Assembly (NCBI RefSeq): GCF_003600685.1 | Contig: NZ_CP032084.1 | Coordinates: 4,278,001 to 4,342,000 of the forward strand | Length of the DNA: 64,000 bases | Origin: Achromobacter sp. B7 | Lineage (GTDB): Bacteria; Pseudomonadota; Gammaproteobacteria; Burkholderiales; Burkholderiaceae_B | Direction: 5' to 3' | Shown: positions 7,546 to 17,500 of the stretch, in pieces | Layout: each line of letters opens with the position of its first letter | How positions within the stretch are numbered: the first letter of the stretch is position 1 | Program-made: the position numbers and the translations under genes | The notes under the pieces: model-generated | Told to the model about the DNA's origin: nothing | Databases searched by the model: none | The model's input: only the letters and a program-made list of their open reading frames with translations

Positions 7546-9531
7546 TTACGCGTGGGCGGGCGCGGGCTGCGCCTCGCGCATGGCGGGGTGGCCGGGGGCA
7601 GGCGCGCGCGGGGCGGTGTGATGCGCCGCTTCCTGCGCCTGGGTCTCGCCGTGCACTTCGGCCAGGCGCGTGATGAATTCGTCGACGAACACGCGCATGT
7701 CGGCGCTGACTTCCTTGTTGCGCGACACCAGGCGGTTGTAGCCAAACAGCGCGGGGATGGCCACGAACAGGCCCATCGCGGTGGCCAGCAAGGCGGCCGC
7801 CATGCCGGGGGCAATGGCGTTGATGTTCACGTCGCCCGCCATCGCCGTGCCCAGGAACACGACCATGATGCCCAGCACCGTGCCCAGCAGGCCGATGTAG
7901 GGGCCGCCCGCGATGGCGTTGGACAAGGAACCCAGCTTGGAACCCAGCGCCAGGTTTTCCTTGGTGCGCACGGCGTCCATCGATGCGCGAATGGCTTCGA
8001 TGGTGGCGGCCGAAATCGACGTGGTGTCGGCGCCCTGCGCGCGGCGCGTGCGGATTTCGTTGATGGCTACGCGGTACAAGCGCCACAGCGAAGCGTTCGC
8101 CAGGCGTTGCGCCAAGGCGTTGTCATCGGCCAGCAATTCCAGCCGTTGGCCGACCGTGGCGAAGCTGTCGCGAAACACCTCGTTGGCGGCGGCCACGCGC
8201 GCCACGTTGCGGCTTTTCTTGAACATGATGATCCAGGACTGCACCATCATCAGCACCAGCACGCCGATGATGATCCAGGCGTCGATCGGCACGGCCTTGA
8301 GCAGAAAGCCCAGGCCACCGAAACCGAAGCCCGACTGCTCTTCATCCGCGCCGTAAGCCACCAGGCGCGACTCGGCGCCTTGCGAGGCGGCGTCGGCGTG
8401 GATCAGCGCGGCGGGGCGCGCAACCTTGGACAGGCGCACTTCGTCCATGGCGCCCACGAACGGGGCGTACACCGGACGCGGTGCGGCAGCGGGCGCGGCG
8501 GCGTCGGCGGAGACCGCACCGCTGGCGGTATTCGCCGCGTTCGCGGCGTTCGCGGAGTTCGCCGAATTCGTCGCCGGCGTGGCAGGCGTTGCCGACGTGG
8601 CCGACGCAGCGGAGGCGGCCGGCATCGGCACGTCGCCCCCCAGCGCGGCAGGCGTGGCCAGCGGCGGCAGGCTGGCGGCCAGCGACGCGGTGGCGCGGCC
8701 GTTCACGTACAGGTGCACCTGGCTGCCATCGGCCGTCACGGCAAGGTGCTGCCACGCGGCGGGCGTCAGCGGCTGGCCGGGCTGGCTGCGCTGGCCGTTC
8801 ACTTCCACAAACGGCACGCCCTGGTTGATGCCGATCAGCAAGGCGTTGCCGGCATCGCGACGCGCATAGACCAGCTGTTCGCCGGCCGGTTGGTCGGCGC
8901 GCACCCAGGCGCTGAACGTGAACGCGCCCGCGGCCGGGATGGCCAGCGAGGGGCTGGCGGGCAGCATCAGCGGCGCGTTGCCCGTGAACTGCGCGGCGCG
9001 GCCAATCACGCCGTCGACCGCTGCGCCCGTCGGCGTCTGGCCGTGGTTGCTGTAGGCGGTGGTGTCGCGCGGCGGCGCACCGGCCGCGCCGTCAAAGTGA
9101 TAGACCAGCGTGTAGTTCGGGTCGAAGCTCAGTTGCCCATTGGCGGACGCGGGCGCCTTCTGGTTGCCGTAGTACATCCAGATGTCCTGGCGTTGGCCGT
9201 CGGCAAGTTCCGGCACGTCCACCCACACCAGCGCCATGCCCAGCAAGGGGTCGAACGATTCCAGCTGGTGGTTCAGCACGGTCTGATCGTCGGCCGCCAC
9301 GAAGCGGATGTCGGCGCCCTTCTCGTTGATGCCGTCAAAGGTGAAGTTGCCCGTATGCAGGCGCACCAGCAGCGGCGTGCGGGCGGCGGGGCCGCCCAGC
9401 GGCAGGCCCTGCGCGGTGCTGTCAACGGTGATTTGCTTGCGGTACTGCCAATCCGGTTGCCACCAGGCGTTGGCGGCCGACGGCAAGACGCCGGCCAGCA
9501 CGGTTAGCAGGAGCATCAATAGGCGTTGCAT
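7546..9531 (-). CDS. DUF2341-LamG-ExbB (MotA/TolQ) fusion protein
   Basis: The 661-residue protein has a signal peptide (LLMLLLTVLAGVLPSAANA) and a DUF2341 region (residues about 24-125, with IWMYYGNQKAP). A LamG/concanavalin-like domain spans about 140-365 (FTFSAWVRADQPAGEQLVY, WQHLAVTADGSQVHLYVNG). A transmembrane helix near 413-435 leads into a complete ExbB/TolQ proton-channel domain with the last two helices at about 542-567 and 574-598 (GPYIGLLGTVLGIMVVFLG). A classic ExbB lacks the 400-residue periplasmic module, which resembles carbohydrate- or protein-binding domains. The energy unit may therefore recognise a periplasmic or surface partner. An Asn/Ala/Thr-rich low-complexity insert interrupts the LamG part. 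Genes for ExbD and TonB follow directly. Confidence 0.88.
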   Translation of the reverse strand: MQRLLMLLLTVLAGVLPSAANAWWQPDWQYRKQITVDSTAQGLPLGGPAARTPLLVRLHTGNFTFDGINEKGADIRFVAADDQTVLNHQLESFDPLLGMALVWVDVPELADGQRQDIWMYYGNQKAPASANGQLSFDPNYTLVYHFDGAAGAPPRDTTAYSNHGQTPTGAAVDGVIGRAAQFTGNAPLMLPASPSLAIPAAGAFTFSAWVRADQPAGEQLVYARRDAGNALLIGINQGVPFVEVNGQRSQPGQPLTPAAWQHLAVTADGSQVHLYVNGRATASLAASLPPLATPAALGGDVPMPAASAASATSATPATPATNSANSANAANAANTASGAVSADAAAPAAAPRPVYAPFVGAMDEVRLSKVARPAALIHADAASQGAESRLVAYGADEEQSGFGFGGLGFLLKAVPIDAWIIIGVLVLMMVQSWIIMFKKSRNVARVAAANEVFRDSFATVGQRLELLADDNALAQRLANASLWRLYRVAINEIRTRRAQGADTTSISAATIEAIRASMDAVRTKENLALGSKLGSLSNAIAGGPYIGLLGTVLGIMVVFLGTAMAGDVNINAIAPGMAAALLATAMGLFVAIPALFGYNRLVSRNKEVSADMRVFVDEFITRLAEVHGETQAQEAAHHTAPRAPAPGHPAMREAQPAPAHA

Positions 9532-9565
9532 GAGTAAGACTCCGGGATGGAAAAGTGGCGTGCGC

Positions 9566-11179
9566 TCAGAAGCTGGCGCGCACGCTGAAGTTCAGGCGGG
9601 GATCGTGTTTGCGGGTATTGGGGCCGTCTTTCAGCGGATAGCCCCAGTCCAGCGAGCCCGACAGCCAATCGATCATTTGCAGGCGCGTGCCCAGGCCTAC
9701 GCTGGCCAGCGAATAGCGCGAATCCTGCTCAGGCAGCGGGTCGCGCAAGCGCAGGCTGGCCGCGTCGGCAAAAGCGTAGAAGCGCCATTCGTTGACGTTC
9801 GCGCCCAGCCAGCGTGCCAGCGACGGCGTGCGCCATTCCAGCGACGCCAGGATGCCGTCGTCACCCGTGCGTTCGGCCGCCAGGTAACCGCGCACGCTGG
9901 TCGCGCCGCCCGCCGAGAACTGTTCGTTGGACACCAATGCACCGGAGGCCAGCTGGAACGATCCGCGCAGGCCCAGCTGCCAGTCGCCAAACAGGTTTTG
10001 CGAGTGCGTGCCGTCGCCGCGCACCAGGGCAAAGCTGGGGTTGGCCTGATAGCGCTTGTCGTCGAATTCCTTCCAGTCGCTGCCCTGGTTGAAGAAGGAA
10101 CCGCTGGCGCCGACCAGCGACAAGCCCAGGCTGCTTTGCGAGGACTCGCTGTAGCGGTAGCCGTTGTAGGCCAGCGTGAACGGCAGGTACTTGATGGGAA
10201 TCTGGTCTTCGTTGGCGCCAAAGCGGGTGGACTCGTCGAACTTCTTGTAGTCCAGGCCGAGGGACAGGGAATTGCTCCGGTCGCCTTGCGGGTCCATCGT
10301 GTAGATCGCCGACAAGCCGAACGAATAGCCCTTGCCCAGCACGTTGGTGCCGCCGATGGTGGCCACGTTGCTGTCGCTTTTGTAGCCGGAGAATTGCAAG
10401 GCCCAGCGCGGCGCCAGCGGCATCGAATACGAACCCGACCACACCTTGGCGTTGTCCGTATCCTGCGGCGCGGTAAAGAACGTCAGGCTGACGGAATGGC
10501 CCAACTGCCACAGGTTGTCATAGCCCAGCGAGGCCGTGCTGCGCAGGCGCGAGGTATCCGCGCTGTAGTCGTTGTTCAAGCCGACGCTGGCATGCCAGGG
10601 GCTTTTGTCTTCCACCTTCAGGTCCACGTCCATCGTGCCCGGCAAGCGCCCTTCCTTGACCAGCGGCACCACCTGACGGCCGGCGCCCTTGTTCAGCCCG
10701 GTCAGCTCGGCCTGCGCCTGGTTGAAGTTGGGCACCTGCCCTTCCTGCAACGAGGGCACCTCGTCGCGAATGGTCAGCGGCGAATAGTGCTGCGCGCCCA
10801 CCACACGCACGCGGCCGATCTTGGTTTCGGACACTTGCAGGAAGACGATGCCATCGGCCACCTGCTGCTCGGGCAGGTCCACATAGACGGACTGGTAGCC
10901 CTGTTCCTGATAAATCGCCTGCAAGGCTTCGCGCGCCGATTCAATATCGGCCAGCGTGCGGTCAGGCCCAAGATAGGGATAGACGGCGCGCTCGATGTCG
11001 CGCGCTTGCAGCACGGTGTTGCCGCGCACGATGTATTCGTTGATGTTGACGCGGCGCTCTACGCCCGTGGGCGCGTCCTGCGCCAGGGCGCCGTTCATGG
11101 CAATGGCCAAGGCAAACGCATGCGGCGCACGGCGCAATATGGCGCGCAACGCGCTACCCCTACTTTCGAAATCATGCAT
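9566..11179 (-). CDS. Two-partner secretion transporter TpsB (FhaC/ShlB family)
   Basis: The 537-residue Omp85-superfamily protein carries an N-terminal signal (HAFALAIAMNGALAQ) and two POTRA domains at about residues 40-190 (INEYIVRGNTVLQARDIERA, GRVRVVGAQHYSP). A 16-stranded barrel follows, with the conserved VRGY motif near residue 425 (TSVRGYLAAERTG). It ends RLNFSVRASF, a typical C-terminal insertion signal. TpsB proteins export a TpsA partner through the outer membrane; the partner here is the giant gene directly upstream. A terminator separates the two genes, so tpsB and the energy/chaperone genes probably have their own promoter. A Shine-Dalgarno sequence (AAGGA) is present but distant. 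Confidence 0.93.
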   Translation of the reverse strand: MHDFESRGSALRAILRRAPHAFALAIAMNGALAQDAPTGVERRVNINEYIVRGNTVLQARDIERAVYPYLGPDRTLADIESAREALQAIYQEQGYQSVYVDLPEQQVADGIVFLQVSETKIGRVRVVGAQHYSPLTIRDEVPSLQEGQVPNFNQAQAELTGLNKGAGRQVVPLVKEGRLPGTMDVDLKVEDKSPWHASVGLNNDYSADTSRLRSTASLGYDNLWQLGHSVSLTFFTAPQDTDNAKVWSGSYSMPLAPRWALQFSGYKSDSNVATIGGTNVLGKGYSFGLSAIYTMDPQGDRSNSLSLGLDYKKFDESTRFGANEDQIPIKYLPFTLAYNGYRYSESSQSSLGLSLVGASGSFFNQGSDWKEFDDKRYQANPSFALVRGDGTHSQNLFGDWQLGLRGSFQLASGALVSNEQFSAGGATSVRGYLAAERTGDDGILASLEWRTPSLARWLGANVNEWRFYAFADAASLRLRDPLPEQDSRYSLASVGLGTRLQMIDWLSGSLDWGYPLKDGPNTRKHDPRLNFSVRASF

Positions 11180-11449
11180 GACGATGCACTCAGTTCCTTG
11201 TGTGAAAACCGGTCGGTGCCGGCCGCTGCCGTGCAGCGCTACGCGACAATTTCGTTACGGCTTTTGCCCGCAACAGCGCGTCCATGGCTTCTGCTTGTTA
11301 CTAGACGTACTGGCAGGCCCGGGACGACGCGTTGTAAGAAAAACTTCATGAAAAAGAATCGCGGCGTGCGCGGTCGCCGGGGGTCGCCGCCTTGCGCGGG
11401 GATTCTGGCCACGCGACATGACGGCGAATGCAGTGCAAGCGGCGTGGCG
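11180..11449. other. Gap between tpsA terminator and tpsB
   Basis: About 270 bases lie between the terminator of the tpsA gene and the tpsB start. They must hold the promoter of the tpsB-to-parvulin transcript if the terminator is efficient. No convincing sigma-70 or FecI-type box could be assigned by eye, and the short frames here are not supported as genes. Confidence 0.4.
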
Positions 11450-11482
11450 AAAAAAAAACGCGGCCGGTGCAAACCGGCCGCG
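11450..11482 (-). terminator. Rho-independent terminator after tpsA
   Basis: On the minus strand a 9-bp perfect GC stem (CGCGGCCGG, loop TTTGCA, CCGGCCGCG) is followed by nine T residues. It lies about 40 bases beyond the stop codon of the giant exoprotein gene and separates it from tpsB. Confidence 0.92.
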
Positions 11483-11520
11483 CATACCAGGCATGGTTGG
11501 GGCATGCAGGAGGCACCCCC

Positions 11521-14500
11521 CTACATCGTCAGGCGGCTTTTCTCCTCGGCGCTCAAGCCGCCGGTTTCGCTGGCGTTCAGCGCACCCGCGCCCAGCACCT
11601 GCACGGCGCTGGCGGCGTCGTACTTGGGCGCCGCCGATGCCGCCCCGGCCGGCGGCGCGGTCGGGGCGGCGCCCGCCACCGGCTCGTCGCCATAGCCCAG
11701 GATCTGCACATTGATGACCGACGGCTGATTCTGGCGCGCTTCGTTTTGCGCACGCTGCGCCGAGGCCTCGGCCGCATTGACGGCCGAAGTCGCCGCGGCG
11801 CTGGCCGATGACAACGCGCCGGTATTGACGGCCGCCGACACCGGCACGCCCGCGCTGTCGCCCTGGGCCTGGATGTTGGCGGCGTTCACCACCTGCAAGG
11901 CCGCGATGTTGACGTTGCCCGACACGCGGATGCCGGCCTCGCCCGCGTCGATCGTGCCCAGCGGCGCGTACAGGTCCACGTCGCCCGCCGGCACTTCCGG
12001 CAGCGGCGCCAGCGTGGCGATGCCCGCGCCGGTGCTGGGCGCATTGGGCGACAAGGTCACGTTGCCCACGGCGTCATATTCGCGCTTGGGCGGCGAATAC
12101 AGCACCGTGGTCTTGGACCCGCGACCCGCGTTGATGTCGCCTTCGGCCGACCACGCCGTGATGCCGCCGCCAAAGGTCGTCATGACGCGGCTTTGCCCCA
12201 GCAGGATGCTGCCTTGCGCATACAGCTGGATGTTGCCTTCGCCCTGCGTGATGATGCCGGCCGTGGCGGGCGGCGCCACGCCTTCCACGCCGAACACCTG
12301 CTGCCCGCCCGGCGTCATCAACTGGATGTCGCCGCCGAAGCTGCTGCGGATGCCCGCCGCGCCGTACAAGGTGATGTCGCCGTCATACGCGCCGGGCGTC
12401 GCGTCGGAAAACAACGCGGCGATGGCCTGGCGACCGCGCAGATAGCTGCCGTTGCGCGGGCTGCTCTTGTCGTTGTATTCGCGGCCCCCGGCACGCAGCT
12501 CGGCAAAATACACCTGCCGCGCGAAGATGCGTTGCTGCTCGGCAGGCAGCGCCGCGAACACCGCGCGCGCATCGTCCGTGCTGCCGGCAAAGCCATAACG
12601 CTGCGTCAACCACAGCAGCAGTTCGGCCTCGTAGGTCTTGAAGGCCAGGCCCTGGTCGACCAAGGGGCGGCCGGGGTCGGCGGCCTTGGCCGGGTCCAGA
12701 TAGCGGTCGATAAAGCCCGCGTAATCCGGCCCCTTGGCGCCCACGCCCGCCTGCACGGCGATGGACGCGCCCAGCCGGTGGTCGCCCGACAGCACCGGCC
12801 CCAGGCTGGTAATGGACGCGCGATCCGCCATCAACACGTGACGCCCCGCCGATACCTCAAGCACGCCGGGGCCGGCCACCTGGAACGAGCTGTACAGGAT
12901 GTCGCGCCCGGCGGACACGCGCGATACGTCCAGCGCGTCGCGGTGCAGGAACAGGTTGCCCGCCGAGGTCACCGACGTCGAGCTGGCGCCAAAGTTCATG
13001 CCGTTGGTCGTGGGCACATCGGTCTTGACGCCGGTGTCGGTACCCGAGGCCACGATGTCGCGGCCCGCCATCATCCACACCGGGCCCGACGCCTCGTACC
13101 ACGTCTGCCCGGTATTCGGCCCCTGCAAGACCGAGAGTGCTTCGCCGGTGCGCAGCCCCACGATGTCGCCATCGCGGGCGTAAAAGCGCGTCACCGCATT
13201 GGAACCCGCCGCGCCGGCCGTCGGCGCATTGAAATAGAACAAGGGGAAATGGGTGTCGCGGGCGCCGTCGATGCCGTCCACGCCCTTGTTGCCCAGGGCC
13301 ACATTGGAGTTGGCTTCGGACAGGTAGCCCGCAAAGGCCGGCGCGAACACGTTGGCCACGCTGGCGGGGTCGGCGCCCGAGCGGTTGATGGCGTAGCCGC
13401 CCGCGTAGATGGAATTGCCGGCCAGCACTTCCAGCTGGCCACGCGCGCCCGGCGCCAGGGTCAACGAATACGGCAGCCCCGAGGCCTCGTTGTTCAGGTA
13501 GCCGGCCGACACGCCCGCATACACGCTGCCGTCGTAGGCCGTGGCGCGAAGAATCGACGGATACAGATAGCGTCCGTCCGACGGCGACGTATTGCGCCCG
13601 GTCTGCACCGACAGCCCCTGCGCGCTGTGCGAGGTCTGCCGGCTGGGCGTCAGGTTGCCGCCCGCGCTGGACAGTTCGATGGCGGTGTTCTCGGTCCACA
13701 TCGAGAACCAGCTGGTGCCGCCGCCGGTGCGCAGGGTGCCATCAAGCAGGTGGTACGGCGTGGTGTTGGGCACCGCCACGCGGCCGGGGTCGCCGGCGCC
13801 GCCCACCACCAGGTCACCGCGCGTATCGATGCGCATGACCGAATCGCCGGGAATCAGCACCAGCCCGCCCGTGGCGCTGGTCAGGGTGGAGACATACGGG
13901 TCGTAGCCGCGGCTGTCCTTGGCGTCCTGCTGGTTGACTTCGTTGCCGTACCGCAAATCCAGGCCGCCCACCGCGCCGCTGGATAGCCCGGCGTGGCCGC
14001 GCAGGTTGATCAGCGCGCCTTGCAGGTCGAGCGCGGGTTCGCCGTAGTACGGCGTGGGGCCCGCGGTGGACGAGACCCGTCCGCGTGCGCTCTGCGTGGG
14101 GTTAAGCCCGCCGCCCACACGGATGTCGATGTCGCCGCCGCCCGTCAGCGTGATGGCGCCATCGGCCGCGACACGCCCGGTGCTGCCCACCGCCACGATC
14201 AAGCCCTGGCCGCGCGGGTTGGTGACGGACCCGCGCGATTCGATATTGCCGGCGTCGCCGTCCACGCGCAGGTTGACGTTGCCGCCGCCCAGCGCGCCAA
14301 AGCCCGTGAAGCCCACCAGCAGCGGCGTGTTGTCCTTGAAGTCGGAAGGCGCCTTGACGTAGCTGCCGAAGTTGATCCACCACGCGGTGGGCGTATCGCC
14401 GCCGTTGGCGCTGCCCGAGCCTTGCCGCCACAACCAGTTGCCCACGCCCACGCTGGGCGCCAGCACGCGCGCGTCGAAGGGGCCACCGGTGGTCTTGCCC

Positions 14501-17500
14501 CACACGTCGCCGCGCAGGGCGCCGCCGGTGTACAGGCCCAGGTTGCCGCCTTGTTCCGGATACCAGGCTTGATAAGTGCCGCCCTCCGATACGAAGGGTT
14601 CGTAGGTGCTGGAATGCGCATCGCCCAGCACCGTGGCTTCGTAGCGGCCGCGCGGCAGCTGGTAGGCGGGCGCCACGTCGGCGGACTGCGTGCCCGCCGT
14701 GTAGACCCCGTAAGCCGACATCAGGCTGATGTCACCGCCGGCCGCCAGGTCCAGGTCGCCCGTGCCGGTGCGCAGCACGCTGAAGTTCTGCGTGTGCGCG
14801 GTTACCGTCGTCGACGACTTGTTCTCATAGCACTGCTCTGGCGAGCGCGCACACTTTTCCAGGTCTTCGTCCGACACCGGCGACCCGGCGGGCTGACCGT
14901 ACGTGTTGTCCGGCGCCCAGGCCCAGCGGGGCGGCGGCAGGCACAGCCCTTCGATCGCGTCGCACAACCACAGCAGGTCTTCCGGCACCGGCGCATAGGG
15001 CTCGAAGCCGGAGGGGCCCGCCTCGGGGCCCCACACCAGGCCGGCGCCCATCGCCAGCGTGACGTTGTAGTGGCTGTCGGCCAGGTTCAGCTTGCCGGCG
15101 CCAGGGCCGGGTTGCACGCGCAGCGGGTCCGCCGCATCCAGGTCCGCGCCGGCCACCAGGCGCACCGACCACGACTGGCTCCCGGCGGGCAACATCTGCG
15201 CCAGCGCCCAGTTGCGCCGCTGGTCGGCCGTCGTGCCGGGGCGCAATTCGACATAGTCCACGCCATCCGGAAACACCAGCTTGGCCTGCGACGGAATCAC
15301 CGCGCCTTGTTTGAGCGTGATCGTGCCCGCCATCAACAACACGTTGGGCTCGTAGCCTTGCGTGGTGTACAGGTTGGGCAGGGCCACATTGGCCGGCCAC
15401 GTGAACGCCTGCATGGCCGTGCCCGCCGTCAACAGCGTGCCCGCGCCCAGGCGCGTGCCCACCGGCAGGTCCACCGCCTGCTTCAGGATGCTGCCCGCCG
15501 CGTACACCAGCTGCCCGGCCGCATCGCGCACGTCGCCGGACAACACCGTGCCCGCCGCGATGGACAGCGGCTGGTTCAGCGCCGCTTCAACGGGCAGGCG
15601 CGTGCCGGCGGCCAGCGTCGTCGGCTGCAAGGGCAGCGCGTAGTTCAGCGTTTTGCCGCCGGGAAATTCGGTGCCGTCGGCAAGCACGACGCCGCCGCGC
15701 GGCAACACCACATCGCCGCCGAAGGGCTGCGCGCCCGGCGTCAGAATCCAGCCGTGCTCGTCGTCGGGCGTGGCTGCCGGCGGCGCGAAGCCGTCGTTGA
15801 TGCTGCCGAAGACGTCCAGATTGCCCTTGGCGCGCAAGGTCAGCGCGCCCGCCTCGCCCGAGCCGTACACCGACGTCATGGCCGAACGCGGGTTCAGGCT
15901 GGCATAGCGATAGCCCGACAGGTCCAGGTCGCCTTGCACGACCAGGTCGCCATCGCCCGTCTTGCTGACGATTTCTACGCCCGGCCGCAGGTGGAACACG
16001 TCGCGGTAGGTGGCGTTGTTCAAGCCTGCAAGCTTGGCGTTCAGCAGATTGCCGTTTGCCAGTGCGTTGCCGATGAACGTTGCGCTGTCGCCATGCAGCG
16101 TGTCCAGATAGGCCTGGTCAATGATCTGATGGCTGCGTCCGTTGGCGCGGTCGGCCGGGTCGCCAACGCGCGCGTCGTCATAGCGCTGCATGGCCGCCAG
16201 CGAAATGGATTTGGCGCCGTCGATGGTCAGCGGCCCACGCGCGTCGATAGCGATGTCGCCGGCCGTGGCCGCCGCGCCGCCATTGACGCCCGCGTTGCCC
16301 GACGCGTCGATACGCGGCGCCAGCAAGTCCAGCGTGCCCCGCGAGGCCCCATCGTGCTGACCCGCGCCGGTACCTGCCGTGGCGGCGGTGCCGTGGCGCA
16401 GGTCGATGCGCGCGCCGCTGGCCAGCGTCAACACGCCGCGCCCGGCGTTCAGTTCGACCACCGCGCGGTTGGGCGCGTCGATGATCTTGCCGTAGCTGTC
16501 CACGCGCAACACGGTGCCGTGCGTGTCCAGCACGGCGTTGGACGCCAGGGTCAGCCCGTCGCGCGCGGCCAGGCGGATGCGGCCCACGCGTTCGCCGCTG
16601 GCATCCACCACGCCGGCCACCGTCAGACTGCCGCTGTCGATCGACAGATTGATGTCATTGGCGCGCAGCGTGTTGCCCAGCGTCAGGCTGCCTTGCTTGA
16701 GCTGGAAACTGCGCGCGCCGAAGACGCCGCCCTCGTTCAGGCGCTGGTTAAGCGCATCGAAATCCGTGCTGAGCGTGGCCGCCGTGCCCAGATGCTGGGC
16801 GCGCACGTCGATGCTGCCCGCGCGATACGGCACGGCGGTACCGCCGGCATCGTAATGCCCCGAGCTGGCGCCCAGGATGCGGCCTTGCAGGTCGACCACA
16901 CCGGCCGACGCCGCCAGCGCATCGGCCCGCAGCGTGCCCGCGTTGTTCTGTTGCGCCGACAGGTCGATCAGCGCGCCGCCCGCTTGCCGGATGCCGCCCT
17001 GCGCGCTTTCCAGAATCACATCGCCGCCCCAGCTGTAGCGCAGCACGTCGTTGAACGCGATGGCCCGGCCGGACACGTCGATTTGCGACGCCCCGGTCAG
17101 CAACACGCCGTCGCGGCCTTGCAACGTGAGCTTGCCGCTGGGCAACACGATACGGCCGTCGACCTGCACCGTGGCGCCGGACAGGCCGACTTGCGCGCCC
17201 AGGTCCTGCACGGCCGCCACCGGCCCGGCGCCGGCGCCGGACAGGCGGACGTCGCCGCCCGCCAGCATCTGGTTCACCGAACCCGCGCCCCCGGTCAACA
17301 GCGGCGTGTTCAGGTTCAGGTTGCCGCCGCGGTACGCGTAGCGGCCGGTGCTGCTGTCGAATGCGCCCTGCGATTCATACACGGACAAGCTGCCGCGATG
17401 GTTTGCCGTGATCCGGTCGCTGGCGTTCAGGTTGACGCTGGCAAAGCCCAGCGCCAGACGCGCATTGTCTTCCTGGCCGCTGGGCTGCGCGCCCTGGCCA

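Noticed and set aside
7327..11695. Long plus-strand frames opposite the ExbB fusion and TpsB genes
   Set aside because: Arg/His-rich shadow translation; the minus-strand genes are well supported.
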